NCBI RefSeq assembly: GCF_900086655.1
Contig: NZ_LT575476.1
Location: forward strand, 391,308 to 455,307
Length of the DNA: 64,000 nt
DNA from: Paenibacillus tuaregi
GTDB taxonomy: Bacteria > Bacillota > Bacilli > Paenibacillales > Paenibacillaceae
Reading direction: 5' to 3'
Both the position numbers and the translations under genes were made by a program. Below are positions 46,159 through 56,700 of this stretch, piece after piece. Within the stretch, counting starts at the first letter, position 1. The number at the start of each line of letters is the position of its first letter. The notes beneath the pieces are model-generated. The model did not search any database. It saw only the letters and a program-made list of their open reading frames with translations, and was not told where the DNA came from.

Positions 46159-49100
46159 CTATTGGTCGGACATGCTGTTGATCAGGCCTGCGGCTTGCAG
46201 GAAGCGTTCCATAATCACAGCAGCCTCCGCCCGGGTCATGTTCTGACCAGGATTTAATTTCCCCGCATCCCCCTTCATCATGCCATGAAGGATGGTAAGT
46301 GCCGCAGCAGACTTGGCCCAGTTAGAGATCATGTCCTTATCTCCGAACGGCTTAAGCTGCTCCTCCACTTGAGTATCCGAAACAGAAGTATCCATATGGA
46401 CCAGCTTCATCGCTTTGGCCAGTATGGTCATGGCTTCCTCCCGAGTGATATTGGAATTCGGATGGAAGGCATTGTTCGGATCACCCTGCACAAGCCCTTC
46501 GTTCACCGCGGTGGATACCGCCTCCTGGAACCAGTCCCTGGAGCTAACGTCTTTGAATGCGGACGGTTTATCCGCGGGTTTGAGCCCAAGAGCCCTGACT
46601 ATAACAGCAGTGAATTCCGCCCGGGTGATAGAATGATCCGGCAGGAACTTCGTGCCGTTCGTTCCTTGGAGAATCAATCTGGATGCCATGTTCTCAATGC
46701 TGGTTCGGGCCCAGTGACTAGAGATATCAGTAAAGGTGGCTTTATGGGAAATCACGGCGTATAGGCTGTTGCTCATACTGTTGATTACCGCATAATATTT
46801 GCCGTCTTTCTTAATAATTTTAGTCGGAACATGGGTGAGCTTGCCTTGAGTGGAAATAACCACGCCTGTCGAGAACCTTACAGGCATGGCTCCCTCAGGA
46901 AGAGCGATGATCCGCTCTACATAACCCGGGAAGCGGTCAATTGCAATCTCTTTTCCCTTATATACAGCCTTGATTGTAAATTCCACCCCAGGGCTGATCA
47001 GGATAATTTGCCCGATTCCTACATGAACTACTTTAATTGTGTCTTTAGGCAGCTTGGTTACCTCGATCCGGATCTGGATGTCCTGGAGCTGTGCATCCGG
47101 GCCGAACTTGTCTGCCACGGTCTCTGGATGAATGCGGTCTGCCGGAAGGGTATAGGTTGCTGTTTCTGTCTGAATCACCAAGGTGCCATGTTTGGCCTTC
47201 AGCATGTTGTATAAACGCGCATTCAGCAGGGAGACTACGGAGTCTGAGTTATTCTTGACCGGAATGGTCATGATGACTCCATCTTTTTCTTTATCCAAAT
47301 GGGCACGAAGTTTGGTCTCATCCAGAGACACCTGGGTAATCTGCTTTCCGTTCTCGGATTTGACCTCAGCGGCTGCCATTTGTCCCAAGGAGACTCCGTT
47401 GATCAGAATATCCTGATTTGAGACAACCGGTGGCGTGCTTCCACTACTGCTACCACTACCGCTTCCACCGCTGCCACCGCTGCCGTTAACGTTACCACCA
47501 CTGCTTCCATTTCCACCGCCACCGCTTGAGCCTCCACCAGTAGAAGGAACAGGGGAAACCTCTATAGTCACAGAAGCTTCATTGGAGTAATCTTTACCGT
47601 CTGTAACGCGGTAAGTGAAGGTATATGATCCATAGTCATCCGCAGTAAAGGTGAGCTTGAACGTTCCTTTGGAGGCGTCAGTTAGAGTCAGCTTGCCCTT
47701 AGCCGGAGGTTTCACAATTTCGTAGGTAAGGCTGTCACCGTCGACATCGGAGGCTGACAGTGTGCCGGAGTATTCTGTCCCGCCAGTAGCTTTAAACTGA
47801 AGATTCTTGGCGACAGGGGCATCGTTGACCGCAGTGACTTCAATGATGATATTCCGTATGGTTGGATCATACGTTCCACCACCGCTTGCTTTCCAGTTGA
47901 AGGTGGTGGAGCCGTACCAGTCTGCATCCGGCACGAAGGTTAGGCTGGTTAGATCTTCAGCGGCTATCTCTTGCCCGGCTTTTACCGCTGTCCCGCTTAG
48001 CTTAAGGACTCCGTGTTCCGGAAGATTAACCACTTGTATCTTCTTAAGTGAGTCAAAGTTGAAATCTTTGGCCCTAAAGTTCAGGACTGTATCTTCCTTG
48101 GTGCTGAGAGCTTGAACCAGTTCGATGGTGTCCTGATAAGATTCACTTACATTACCTGCCTGATCCTTAAACCGGACATATACCGCCTTGGTCCCATAAT
48201 TTGTATCTGCAAGGGTCCAGGTTTTGGAGGTAGTGTAGTTTTCCTCACTGCCCCATGTCTGGCCGTCATGAGATAATTGCATTTGTGTTGTGCCCATATT
48301 GTCCTCGCTGGAGAGAGTCAGGGTAACCTCCTTAGAGCCTGTATAGGCTGCTCCCCCATTAATGACAATCGAGCCGGTTGGCGGTGTTTTGTCCAAGGTG
48401 AATTTCACGGTCGCTTTGTTCCCCGCCTCATCCGTAACAACCAGCGTATAGCGGCCTTCCTTCTGAATGGTCGAGCCTTTGGTGAACGGTTCGTTATTAA
48501 GCAGGGCGGTGCCTTCATCAAACGTAATAGTTAGATCGGAATTATAGAACTTGCCGTCTTCGACCCCGCTAATTACCGGTGGCTTGGTATCTATAGTGAA
48601 CGTTATGATGGTGCTGTTGCCCGCAGCATCCTTTACATTAAGGACATGCTTGCCTTCAGCGGAAACCTCTGTGCCGCTTGTGAACGGCTGTCCATCCAAA
48701 GTTCCTGTACCTTCCTCGAAAGAAATAGTAGGGTACTTGTTGTAGAATGCCTGATCGGATACACCGGTTACTGTTGGTGGAGTCGTATCGAGAATGATGT
48801 CACCTGAGACAGCTTCGGAAATATTCCCTGCTGCATCGATGAACTGCACGTACACCTTTTTGGAGCCATCTCCTTCAGTGAGAGAATACTCGTTGGTCGA
48901 TTGATAAGGTTCCGGCGTGTTCCAGCTGATTCCATCCGCAGAGAATTGAACCTGCTTCACACCAGAAGCGTTAGGAGCGCCGGGATCATTCCCGGTTAAA
49001 GTCAGCGTAACCTTGGAATTACGGGTGTACACCTCTCCGGCGTTGATCACGATTGTACCGGTCGGCTTCACCGTATCAACGAAGAAGTTGATCGTGGCTG

Positions 49101-50676
49101 CATTCCCGGCTTCATCGGTTACAACCAGCTTGTGAGGACCGTCTGTGCTAACCGGTGTGCCGCTGAGATAGTTCTGGTCATCGAGCTTAGCGCTAGCGGT
49201 TCCTTCATCAAAAGTTGCTTTAGGAGCCGTGTTATAGATGCCTCCTTCAGTAACCCCTTGAACCGCAGGGGCTACGGTATCCAACATGATCGTATCCGAC
49301 ACGATGCCGGAAATGTTCCCTGCCCTATCTGTAAACTGGGCATAGACGGTTTTAGCTCCGTCACCGTCCGTTAAGGTGTAGCTCTTAGTGGTAGAGTAAC
49401 TTTCAGGTGTGATCCATGTCTCCCCATCTTGGGAGAACTGCATCTTGTCAAGCCCAGAGCCACCCTCGCCTCCCGGATCGCTGGCTGTGATAGTGAGGCT
49501 GACGGTGGTGGACTTCGTTGCAGCCGCCCCATTGTTAATAGATATGGTTCCTGTTGGGCCTGTCTTATCGATGATAAAATTCAAGGTTGTTGTATTTCCA
49601 GCCGGATCGGTAACTACTAAGGTGTTTCTTCCTTCCCTGGTTATTAAACTTCCTGAGGTATACACGCTTCCGTTCAGCGTGGCCGTCCCCTCGGCGAAGA
49701 TAGCAGTCTGGTCTGTTTTATATACGGCACCATTGGCTACTCCGCTTACTGTAGGCGGGGTGGTGTCCAGAATAATATCGTCCGAGAAGGAGACCGTCTC
49801 TGTTCCGTCGCTCAGCTGCATATACACTGTCTTGGTTCCGTCGCCTGCAGCAAGGGTCCACGATTTCGTGGAACTGAATTCCTCCCAATCTGACCAGATC
49901 TGATTATCGTTAGAAAAACGCATTTTCAACGGGTCTCCATCCGGGTCAATTCCAGACAGATCCAGATTGACGTGAAGTGAATTGGTAAGAGTCACGCCGG
50001 AGTTAATGGAGATGGAACCCGTTGGCGGCTCGTTGGCGGCGTAGGTTATTTCGAGTATTGGGACGGTTGAGTCATTGTTTTCACTGGCATAAGCAGAAAT
50101 GCGTGTACTAACTGGGTCTGATTCATTGCCTGTCAGAATGAGCGTGACGTATCCATTGGTTCTGAATTTTTTAACGATTTCTGTTATATCTGCAGTTTGA
50201 GGTTTCGAGTTATCACCAAGAGTATTCTCGGGGTTGAGTTGTACGTAATTGTCAGGAGATTTAGTTTTGTCATACTCAGGCAAAGTATTAGAGCTTTCAT
50301 CCCAATCCACATTATTTGAGCCCCAAATTTCTATATATTGATTGGGTTGAAAAACCTGCTCTCTTGTTTTAAGTTTTAAAATTGCTTGAGTAATCTTTCC
50401 GGGTACACTCCCTAAATCAAATTTTAGTACGCTCCTTTCAATTGTATCTAGTCCATCTTGCTTTAAATGTCCAAAATACAAGTCTTTATCATTATAGGGT
50501 TGCCCATCTTTAACCGATCCGGGATCCGCATTCCACGGATAACTGAAGTTCAGATCGGCTACCGGATTTTTAGCAACTGTTGTTCCACTGCCATCAGCAG
50601 AAGTATTAGCCACCGCAAATGGTTGAAGTATCCCCACGAACAGGACAAGGATCAGCCACTGTGAAATTCTCTTCAT
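46159..50676 (-). CDS. Giant SLH-anchored surface protein with Ig-like repeats
   Basis: The 1505-aa product has a signal peptide (cut near AVANTSA), a DNRLRE/CBM96-like carbohydrate-binding module (about 36-215), six or so ~105-aa Ig-like repeats with ILDTTPPTV/IVINAG...YT patterns (about 216-880), a cadherin-like tandem module (VNDAPVAKNLQF, about 950-1075), a Gly/Ser linker near 1080-1125 and three SLH modules at the C-terminus. Predicted cell-wall-attached adhesin or polysaccharide-binding protein. A GGGAGG site precedes the start. Confidence 0.85.
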   Translation of the reverse strand: MKRISQWLILVLFVGILQPFAVANTSADGSGTTVAKNPVADLNFSYPWNADPGSVKDGQPYNDKDLYFGHLKQDGLDTIERSVLKFDLGSVPGKITQAILKLKTREQVFQPNQYIEIWGSNNVDWDESSNTLPEYDKTKSPDNYVQLNPENTLGDNSKPQTADITEIVKKFRTNGYVTLILTGNESDPVSTRISAYASENNDSTVPILEITYAANEPPTGSISINSGVTLTNSLHVNLDLSGIDPDGDPLKMRFSNDNQIWSDWEEFSSTKSWTLAAGDGTKTVYMQLSDGTETVSFSDDIILDTTPPTVSGVANGAVYKTDQTAIFAEGTATLNGSVYTSGSLITREGRNTLVVTDPAGNTTTLNFIIDKTGPTGTISINNGAAATKSTTVSLTITASDPGGEGGSGLDKMQFSQDGETWITPESYSTTKSYTLTDGDGAKTVYAQFTDRAGNISGIVSDTIMLDTVAPAVQGVTEGGIYNTAPKATFDEGTASAKLDDQNYLSGTPVSTDGPHKLVVTDEAGNAATINFFVDTVKPTGTIVINAGEVYTRNSKVTLTLTGNDPGAPNASGVKQVQFSADGISWNTPEPYQSTNEYSLTEGDGSKKVYVQFIDAAGNISEAVSGDIILDTTPPTVTGVSDQAFYNKYPTISFEEGTGTLDGQPFTSGTEVSAEGKHVLNVKDAAGNSTIITFTIDTKPPVISGVEDGKFYNSDLTITFDEGTALLNNEPFTKGSTIQKEGRYTLVVTDEAGNKATVKFTLDKTPPTGSIVINGGAAYTGSKEVTLTLSSEDNMGTTQMQLSHDGQTWGSEENYTTSKTWTLADTNYGTKAVYVRFKDQAGNVSESYQDTIELVQALSTKEDTVLNFRAKDFNFDSLKKIQVVNLPEHGVLKLSGTAVKAGQEIAAEDLTSLTFVPDADWYGSTTFNWKASGGGTYDPTIRNIIIEVTAVNDAPVAKNLQFKATGGTEYSGTLSASDVDGDSLTYEIVKPPAKGKLTLTDASKGTFKLTFTADDYGSYTFTYRVTDGKDYSNEASVTIEVSPVPSTGGGSSGGGGNGSSGGNVNGSGGSGGSGSGSSSGSTPPVVSNQDILINGVSLGQMAAAEVKSENGKQITQVSLDETKLRAHLDKEKDGVIMTIPVKNNSDSVVSLLNARLYNMLKAKHGTLVIQTETATYTLPADRIHPETVADKFGPDAQLQDIQIRIEVTKLPKDTIKVVHVGIGQIILISPGVEFTIKAVYKGKEIAIDRFPGYVERIIALPEGAMPVRFSTGVVISTQGKLTHVPTKIIKKDGKYYAVINSMSNSLYAVISHKATFTDISSHWARTSIENMASRLILQGTNGTKFLPDHSITRAEFTAVIVRALGLKPADKPSAFKDVSSRDWFQEAVSTAVNEGLVQGDPNNAFHPNSNITREEAMTILAKAMKLVHMDTSVSDTQVEEQLKPFGDKDMISNWAKSAAALTILHGMMKGDAGKLNPGQNMTRAEAAVIMERFLQAAGLINSMSDQ

Positions 50677-50697
50677 ATATTACCTCCCTATAACTAG

Positions 50698-50743
50698 ATA
50701 GTTGGGAATCCCAGACATTAAATGGTCTGGGATTCCCAACTAT
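50698..50743. other. Strong palindrome upstream of the SLH surface-protein gene
   Basis: ATAGTTGGGAATCCCAGAC pairs exactly with GTCTGGGATTCCCAACTAT around 8 bases. No T run follows on either strand, so it may be a transcript-stability element or terminator of the tail-collar operon. Confidence 0.6.
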
Positions 50744-50755
50744 GCCGAATTTGAA

Positions 50756-50787
50756 ATGACCTGAGCCCAAATTCGGGGTCAGGTCAT
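50756..50787 (-). terminator. Possible terminator of the tail-collar operon
   Basis: ATGACCTGA pairs with TCAGGTCAT over a 14-base loop just past the third tail-collar gene's stop. Minus-strand T tract is weak. Confidence 0.45.
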
Positions 50788-50798
50788 GCTGCGCATCT

Positions 50799-51320
50799 TC
50801 AACCGCGTGGAGGGAAGTCCCCCTCTAGAGCGATGATAAAGTTCACCGCCAGGTACGGCTGCATGTTATTGTGGGGCAGGCTTGACCCGGTGACGCCAAC
50901 TGCCTGTGGATTCATGTTCTGATTGGGCGAGACAGAATAAGCAGGAGGTCCCACCCGTCCTGCCGTCTTCGTCCATACCGCATTCGTCGGCTCCGCAACC
51001 CCGTTGGTTGCATTTTGGCAGGCAGGAATGTGGGTGTGGACGGGCATTTCTGTTGTCAACAGAGTTACACTAGCCGTTCCCCCTGGACTTCCCAAAGGCC
51101 TTGGCGTAAGGCCAGGGCCTTGCCCTTGATGCATAGGTGCCCGGCCGCGAAGATCGGGAAGAGCGAAGGTCGTTTTCCCGTCCCCCCCGTAGGTGTTGCC
51201 CAAGAGCGAGAATAAAGGTGTGTTGTTACGAATGGGCATTATACTCCCGTCACAGAAGGCCCAGCCCTTAGGCGCAAAGGTCCCCGCAAAGATACGGATT
51301 TCCCCAACATACTGATCCAT
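50799..51320 (-). CDS. Tail-collar domain protein, third paralogue
   Basis: With the ATG at 51320 (AAGGAGG seven bases before) it is 173 aa, with the microcystin-dependent/phage tail-collar pattern: EIRIFAGTFAPKGWAFCDGS, LFSLLGNTYGGDGKTTFALPDLRGR, and ending HNNMQPYLAVNFIIAL. Closely similar to the next two genes, giving a run of three paralogues. No other phage genes are nearby. Function unknown; possibly surface or contractile-tail derived. Confidence 0.82.
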   Translation of the reverse strand: MDQYVGEIRIFAGTFAPKGWAFCDGSIMPIRNNTPLFSLLGNTYGGDGKTTFALPDLRGRAPMHQGQGPGLTPRPLGSPGGTASVTLLTTEMPVHTHIPACQNATNGVAEPTNAVWTKTAGRVGPPAYSVSPNQNMNPQAVGVTGSSLPHNNMQPYLAVNFIIALEGDFPPRG

Positions 51321-51331
51321 AATCGGCCTCC

Positions 51332-51829
51332 TTAATTCCTTGGCGGATAAAATCCGGTAGTTGCAATACAAAAGGTTAGAACACTGTACGGCTGCATATT
51401 GGTATGCGGTTGGCTGCCGCCGCTTGTTCCTAAAGCGGCTGGGCTCATGGTTGTGTTCGGCTCAGCCGCATAGTCTGCGGAAGAAGGCTTACCCCATACT
51501 TTTCCGGAAGGATCATTGGATGTGGAGCCAGTGGCATCTCCCATGGCCAGATGGTTATGGGCTGGCATCTCCTGTGTAGTCAAGGTATGAGCGGACTCCC
51601 CAGAGGCTTGTCCAAGAGTGATTCCATTTCCCGGGTGCACAGGAACCCGGCCGCGCAGATCAGGCAGCGCAAAATTGTTAACCCCATCTCCGCCATAGGT
51701 AGTCCCAAGAAGGGAGAACAAAGGTTGATTTGTAGCGATTGGAAGAAGCTGCCCGTTGCATTCCGCCCAGCCTCTGGGTGCATAATTACAGGAAAAGGCA
51801 CGGATTTCACCTAAAAAAGTCTCTGCCAT
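51332..51829 (-). CDS. Tail-collar domain protein, second paralogue
   Basis: 165 aa, start MAETFLGEIRAF after GGGGGGA. Shows the same architecture (RGWAECNGQLLPIATNQPLFSLLGTTYGGDGVNNFALPDLRGR). Eleven bp separate it from the previous start and 28 bp from the next stop, so the three are one operon. Function unknown. Confidence 0.82.
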   Translation of the reverse strand: MAETFLGEIRAFSCNYAPRGWAECNGQLLPIATNQPLFSLLGTTYGGDGVNNFALPDLRGRVPVHPGNGITLGQASGESAHTLTTQEMPAHNHLAMGDATGSTSNDPSGKVWGKPSSADYAAEPNTTMSPAALGTSGGSQPHTNMQPYSVLTFCIATTGFYPPRN

Positions 51830-51857
51830 TTGAATTTCCCCCCTATAAAATTAATGG

Positions 51858-52379
51858 TTAGTCTCGCGCAGGGTAGACACCATTCAGCGCAATAATAAAG
51901 CTGATCGGCAGATATGGCATCATGTTGTTGTGCGGCTGACTGTTTCCGGCAGGACGGATAGCCGAAGGACTCATGCTGCCAGTCGGAGCAGCACTGCTGT
52001 ACGGCTTCATGCTGCTGCTAAGTCCCCACACGTTGTTGGTAGGGTCTACGAGTTCTCCGCTGCTCATGTTGGCGTTAATAGGATGGGAATGCCTTGGAAG
52101 CTGGTTGGTTGTCAGAGTTACGGCCTCCACACCTGCCTTCTGTCCCAGAAGATAAGTAATGCCATCAACTCGACTTTGTCCCGTATGAACAGGAAGTCTC
52201 CCGCTCAGATCCGGCAGAGCAAAGGTGTTGACCCCATCGCCTCCATAGGTTGTGCCGATAAGCGCGAAGAGCGTATCATTCTCACTGATCGGAAGCAAGG
52301 CTCCGTTGCAGAAGGCCCAACCCGCCGGCGGGAAGTTGCCCGCAAACATGCGGATTTCACCCAAATACGGCTCACTCAT
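51858..52379 (-). CDS. Tail-collar domain protein, first paralogue
   Basis: The ATG at 52379 (MSEPYLGEIRMFAGNF) follows GGAAGGAG; longer in-frame forms lack an RBS and overlap the acetyltransferase frame. 173 aa, same collar fold with LFALIGTTYGGDGVNTFALPDLSGR. First of three tandem paralogues downstream of a GNAT gene. Confidence 0.82.
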   Translation of the reverse strand: MSEPYLGEIRMFAGNFPPAGWAFCNGALLPISENDTLFALIGTTYGGDGVNTFALPDLSGRLPVHTGQSRVDGITYLLGQKAGVEAVTLTTNQLPRHSHPINANMSSGELVDPTNNVWGLSSSMKPYSSAAPTGSMSPSAIRPAGNSQPHNNMMPYLPISFIIALNGVYPARD

Positions 52380-52395
52380 GATAAATCTCCTTCCG

Positions 52396-52866
52396 TTATG
52401 AAATTGTCTGATTGCTCCATACCATCTCCCAATAGGTTTCGGTCTGGCTGCACGGCAGGAAGCCGTGACGTTCGTAAAGTCTTCTGGCTGGATTCGTAGG
52501 AGTGACTGAAAGAAATAGAGGAATTTCCTGGCTGCCTGCTTGGCGTTGAAGTTCGTGGAGTAGGGCGCTTCCAATCCCTTTGTTGCGGAAAGGGGGCAGC
52601 AGACAAATATCAATGAGGCGGATGCTCTTGGTGTCGGATTGGACTAACATTCTTCCGGCAGGCTTTTGATCATAGGAGATGATGTGGTTGATTGCCTGTG
52701 GGTACTGCAATTGATAGGAATTAATCTGCATGGTCCACTGCATGAACAAGAAGGATTGAATTTCTTCTTCTCCCCAGCCCCATGTCTTCACTTCATCCCA
52801 TCTTCCCGAGACAAACACCTCATATAGAAAAGGCTCATCTTCGGGCAATGCCTTTCTGATTTCCAT
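52396..52866 (-). CDS. GNAT family N-acetyltransferase
   Basis: 156 aa. The acetyl-CoA-binding motif FRNKGIGSALLHELQRQAG (residues about 92-110) and LSVTPTNPARRLYERHGF are typical. GAGGGG precedes the start. It sits 17 bp before the tail-collar trio and is probably co-transcribed. Substrate unknown. Confidence 0.85.
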   Translation of the reverse strand: MEIRKALPEDEPFLYEVFVSGRWDEVKTWGWGEEEIQSFLFMQWTMQINSYQLQYPQAINHIISYDQKPAGRMLVQSDTKSIRLIDICLLPPFRNKGIGSALLHELQRQAGSQEIPLFLSVTPTNPARRLYERHGFLPCSQTETYWEMVWSNQTIS

Positions 52867-53011
52867 GCCTTAACCCCTCAGGAATTTAGTAGAGACGTAC
52901 TATGAAAATAGTGCTATTTAGAAATACCATAGAGGATTTGGGTTGTCAATTCTTGTTATTTACTTCTTTCTAAATGAAATTCGATATGGAAGAAGGAGGG
53001 AATTGTTCTCA

Positions 53012-53161
53012 TTGAAATGTAAAGAATTCTATGAAAAAGAAAGAACTAAGGAAGGAATAAGACTATTAGAAGAATGTAATTTTTAGATTTCAGATCGTGT
53101 TTTAGCGAGAGAGCAAGTAAAGAAAAATGGTCCTTATGTACTGAAAAATTACCATATTTAG
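53012..53161 (+). pseudogene. Possible small gene remnant with internal TAG
   Basis: TTG at 53012, with GGAGGG ten bases upstream, opens a 24-codon frame to TAG at 53084. The same frame then runs on for 24 more codons to TAG at 53159. Composition is Lys/Glu-rich and consistent before and after the stop. No family recognised; it may be a decayed gene or chance. Confidence 0.25.
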
Positions 53162-53205
53162 TAAGTTAGCAAATCAGATGAGCTATCACGCGGCCAGCCT
53201 GGCCT

Positions 53206-53222
53206 GCTGTGAATTTCACAGC
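53206..53222. promoter_or_regulatory. Palindrome upstream of lantibiotic precursor
   Basis: GCTGTGAATTTCACAGC is an exact palindrome with a single central base, next to a smaller stem GGCCA/TGGCC. Possible regulator binding site. Confidence 0.3.
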
Positions 53223-53303
53223 TTTTCATGGAATTCTGAAAATAGTACATAGGCTATAACATTTCCAAGAATAAAAATGGAAGTTTACTGGAAACCAGGA
53301 CAA

Positions 53304-53331
53304 TGTAAGCATTTACATAGATTAAATCTAT
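53304..53331. promoter_or_regulatory. Two abutting palindromes upstream of the alpha precursor
   Basis: TGTAAGCATTTACA (53304-53317) and ATAGATTAAATCTAT (53317-53331) share one base and lie about 73 bp before the lanA1 start. The first is close to a cre (CA instead of CG in the core). Confidence 0.4.
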
Positions 53332-53403
53332 AAGCTAGTATCGGCGTAGGGTACAAATTAGAAATTGTATCCAACAAAAATAATTGAAAGGCAGGGATTA
53401 TTT

Positions 53404-53634
53404 ATGAAAATGGCTGTGCTCAAAAATCCGGTATTGAGAAACAAAATTGGGTATGAAGGTGAGAATCCTTCAGGAAACGTGCTGGAAGAAATTAAAGATC
53501 ATGATGTTGTAGGCGCAATCAGCTGGGGAACTGTTCTGACAACCCTGGCTTGTCTGGGTGCCAGCTATGCTCTAGGTGACAAAGGGCAAGTATGTACTGC
53601 AACCGTAGAATGCATCAATAACTGCCGGAAATAA
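53404..53634 (+). CDS. Two-component lantibiotic alpha precursor (LanA1)
   Basis: 76 aa; ATG 53404 after GGCAGGGA. The leader (1-38) has KNPVLRN and PSGNVLEEI as in lichenicidin-type alpha leaders and ends VVGA. The core (39-76) carries Cys at 50, 64, 70 and 74, spaced 14, 6 and 4, as I recall for lichenicidin alpha, and the lipid-II-binding motif CTATVEC near the end. Expected product: a thioether-ringed peptide cut by LanT, acting with the beta peptide. The LanM just downstream is its probable modifier. Confidence 0.9.
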   Translation: MKMAVLKNPVLRNKIGYEGENPSGNVLEEIKDHDVVGAISWGTVLTTLACLGASYALGDKGQVCTATVECINNCRK

Positions 53635-53657
53635 TTATCGGTCTTACGTATAAGTCG

Positions 53658-53694
53658 TTGGCATAGGGCAGACCGACCAGCTGCCTTATGCCAA
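53658..53694 (+). other. Hairpin between alpha precursor and LanM1
   Basis: TTGGCATAGGGCAG pairs with CTGCCTTATGCCAA (one G-T) around 9 bases, with no T run. Probably a processing or attenuation element that lets more precursor than LanM be made. Confidence 0.6.
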
Positions 53695-53719
53695 TGTCAA
53701 AACAAAGGGAGGCATTCAC

Positions 53720-56700
53720 ATGGAACTCACAGCAGAATCCGTTCAAATTACCGGCAAGGATATTGTGAATTACTGGCTTGGTCTGTTTCCCGAGATAGAG
53801 AACGAGGATAAGTTACAAGAATTATTACATATGATTGGTGAGTTAAGCCTTGAATGCCTGATTGATGAAACTATGCAGAGGCAGCAGGAGCTGGTTTCGG
53901 TCCCTCATGAAAGATTTGCTGCTTTGATGGATAAGCCGCTGGCTGAATATCTAATCACTCATGCGGACCGCTTGGAACGTTATGTCCCCTTCTGTCATTT
54001 CTTCCTTCCTGTTGTAAGTCATGAGCTTGGCCCGTTCCAATCGCGCCTTGCTGAAATGGAAATTGTAGAGGATCCAGTCCTGTTTACTGAGCATACGGTA
54101 AAACATATTCTGGACAGCCTGTTCGAGCTGGCCTACCGGGTTATCGTGCTGGAAGTAAACGCGGCGCGGATGAGCGGGCAGCTGAAAGGGGCAACGTCCC
54201 AGGAACGCTTAACTTATTTTGCCGATGTCCTTCTTAAAGATAAAAGTTACCTACTAAGCATATACGAGGAATACAGCACTCTAATTGAGGTTTTGAGTAT
54301 TACCACACGAAATTACTTTAATTTTACTCTTGAAGTACTGCACAATACGGCAACAGAGAAGATGAGCCTGGAATCTGTGTTCTTCATGAAGGAGCCGATG
54401 GGCCGGGTAGTCAAGCTGGATACAGGAGCAGGCGATGGTCACAAGGGTGGCAAGGCAGTATCGATCATGCACTTCACCAGTGGAAGCAAGCTGGTGTACA
54501 AGCCTAGAAGCCTGGAGCTGGAAATAGGCTTTAATGAGCTGCTTCACTGGCTGAACAATCAGGCGGCAAAGGCTGGGAAGGTTCTGGACTTTCGGACAAG
54601 CCGGGTGTACAGCTTGCAGGACTGCGGGTGGATGGAATTTATCGAGAATGAGGAGTGCCCGGATTACCAGGCGCTTGAGAGGTTCTATGTCCGCTCAGGT
54701 CAAATTTTATGCCTGCTGTATGTGCTGAACTCCGTCGATTTCCATTTCGAGAACCTGATTGCGTCGGGGGAACATCCGATGCTGATTGATATGGAATCCA
54801 TCTTCCATGCGGTGGCCAAGGGAGAGAAGAAGGAGGAGCACAGCGGTTATATCAAAGCAAGGAAAGTTATCAATTCTTCCGTCAATATGATCAGTCTTCT
54901 GCCTACGGTCCTTAGCAAGAGATCGGGAGCCGATGAAATCAGCTTTGACCTTGGCGGTTTAAGTGTTCATGAAGAGCAGACCATTCCTATTAAGTCGTTG
55001 TTCATCGATGGAATTGAAACGGATCTCGTCAAGGTGCTGAGGCAGGACAGTGTCATCACACCGAAGTCCAACAATCCCGTATTTGAAGGGAGAATTGTCA
55101 GCTCAGAGGATTACGTCCGGCATCTGAAGGATGGATTCAGCCAAATGTATCTATGGATCATGAACCACAAGCGGGAGGTCGAGCATAAGGTCAAGATGAT
55201 CTTCTCGGCCATGAGAAGCCGCCTGATTATGAAAGCGACAGCCTTCTACGGACAGCTTCTGAAGATCGCCGCACATCCTGATTTTATGAGATATGAGGCC
55301 GACCGCCGGATGATCCTTCACCGGGTGGCCCTTAAGGCGAGTGAGGTTCAGAAGTGGATCGTCAGTTCCGAGTATGAGGATCTCTACCAGAATGACATCC
55401 CTTATTTTACCGTGGATATCAATGATACCCGGGTGATTAATTCACGCGGCGAAGCCTGTGAGGATCTGCTGGAGCGAAGCTCGATGAGTGCGGTGCTGGA
55501 GAAGCTGGAGTCCCTTTCCCTAGGTGATTTGAACAGACAGAATGAGTTCATCGAGATGTCTTATTTCAATAAAAGAACGGACGAAGCCGATCTTACCGGT
55601 GTTCAGCTGGGGACCGGCCCGCGCAAGCTGACTCCCGAACGCTGGCTCCAGGTGGCGAAGGAGATTGGTGAGCACATTCTGGACAGCAGCATCAGCGGCA
55701 GGAATGATGCGGGGAACCCTGACAAGTTCTGGATTAGCACGAGCCTTCAGGGCTTTGAGGAGAATATATGGAAGCCCGATGTTCTGGGGTTTGATTTATA
55801 TAACGGAAATGCCGGCATAGCCTTGTTCCTCGGATATTTGGGTAAAATTACCGGCCGGGCCGATTTCAAGGAAGCCGCCTTTGAGGCCATGGAGATGCCA
55901 AAGAGCATCATGCAGACGCTGGAAAAGGATCAGCCTTACTCGATCGGAGCTTTCACCGGCCTCCCGGGCATTATGTATACGCTGCACAAGCTGGCCGATC
56001 TATACCGGGATGAGACGAGCATTGATTTCATCAATGCTCATATGGACACCCTTGGACAGGTGCTTCTGAAGGATGAGATTCACGATGTAATCGGTGGAGC
56101 AGCGGGGGCTATGGCCGTTGCGCTCTCGATGTACAATACGCCGAATGAAAAACTGAAGAGAGCCTCGCTTAAGCTGGCTATGGCCAGCCGCGATCAACTG
56201 ATGCGGTCCGCGAGGCAGCAGGAAGAGATGATCTTCTGGCCTTCCGTCGGGGATAAGTCCTACTCGGGCTTCTCCCATGGCAGCGCCGGAATTATCACAT
56301 ATATGCACAAGCTTTATACCCTGTGCGGGGACAAAGAGATTCTGGCGGATTTGGGCAGAGCCCTCCGGTTCGAGCGGAGCCTCTTCTCTGCCGGGGATGG
56401 CAACTGGTTCGTGTCAGACCGCCGGGATAAGGTAAGCCATGGATGGTGTCATGGGGCCCCTGGAATGTTGGTCAGCAAATTGCTGCTGCTTAAGACGGGC
56501 TACTCGGATAGCCAGCTTGAGCAGGAGATTGAGACTGCGGTTCACACCACGATGAAGTACGGTATCGGAAACAACCCGACTTACTGCCATGGGGATCTCG
56601 GCAATCTGGCCGCGCTCCGCTTCGCTGGAGAGTTAACCGGTAACCACCAGCTGCTGAACCAATCCAACATGGCTTATCAAGAGCTCTTTGACCAAGTGCT

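Noticed and set aside
51858..52613. Longer 251-aa form of the first tail-collar protein
   Set aside because: The upstream part overlaps the acetyltransferase gene in another frame and lacks a ribosome binding site; GGAAGGAG supports the ATG at 52379.
50799..52866. Tail-collar genes as part of a prophage
   Set aside because: No capsid, terminase, portal, integrase or lysis genes on either side.
37968..53223. Shared 15-mer TGCTGTGAATTTCAC at 37968 and 53209
   Set aside because: One exact 15-base match between two sites is expected by chance in a window of this size.
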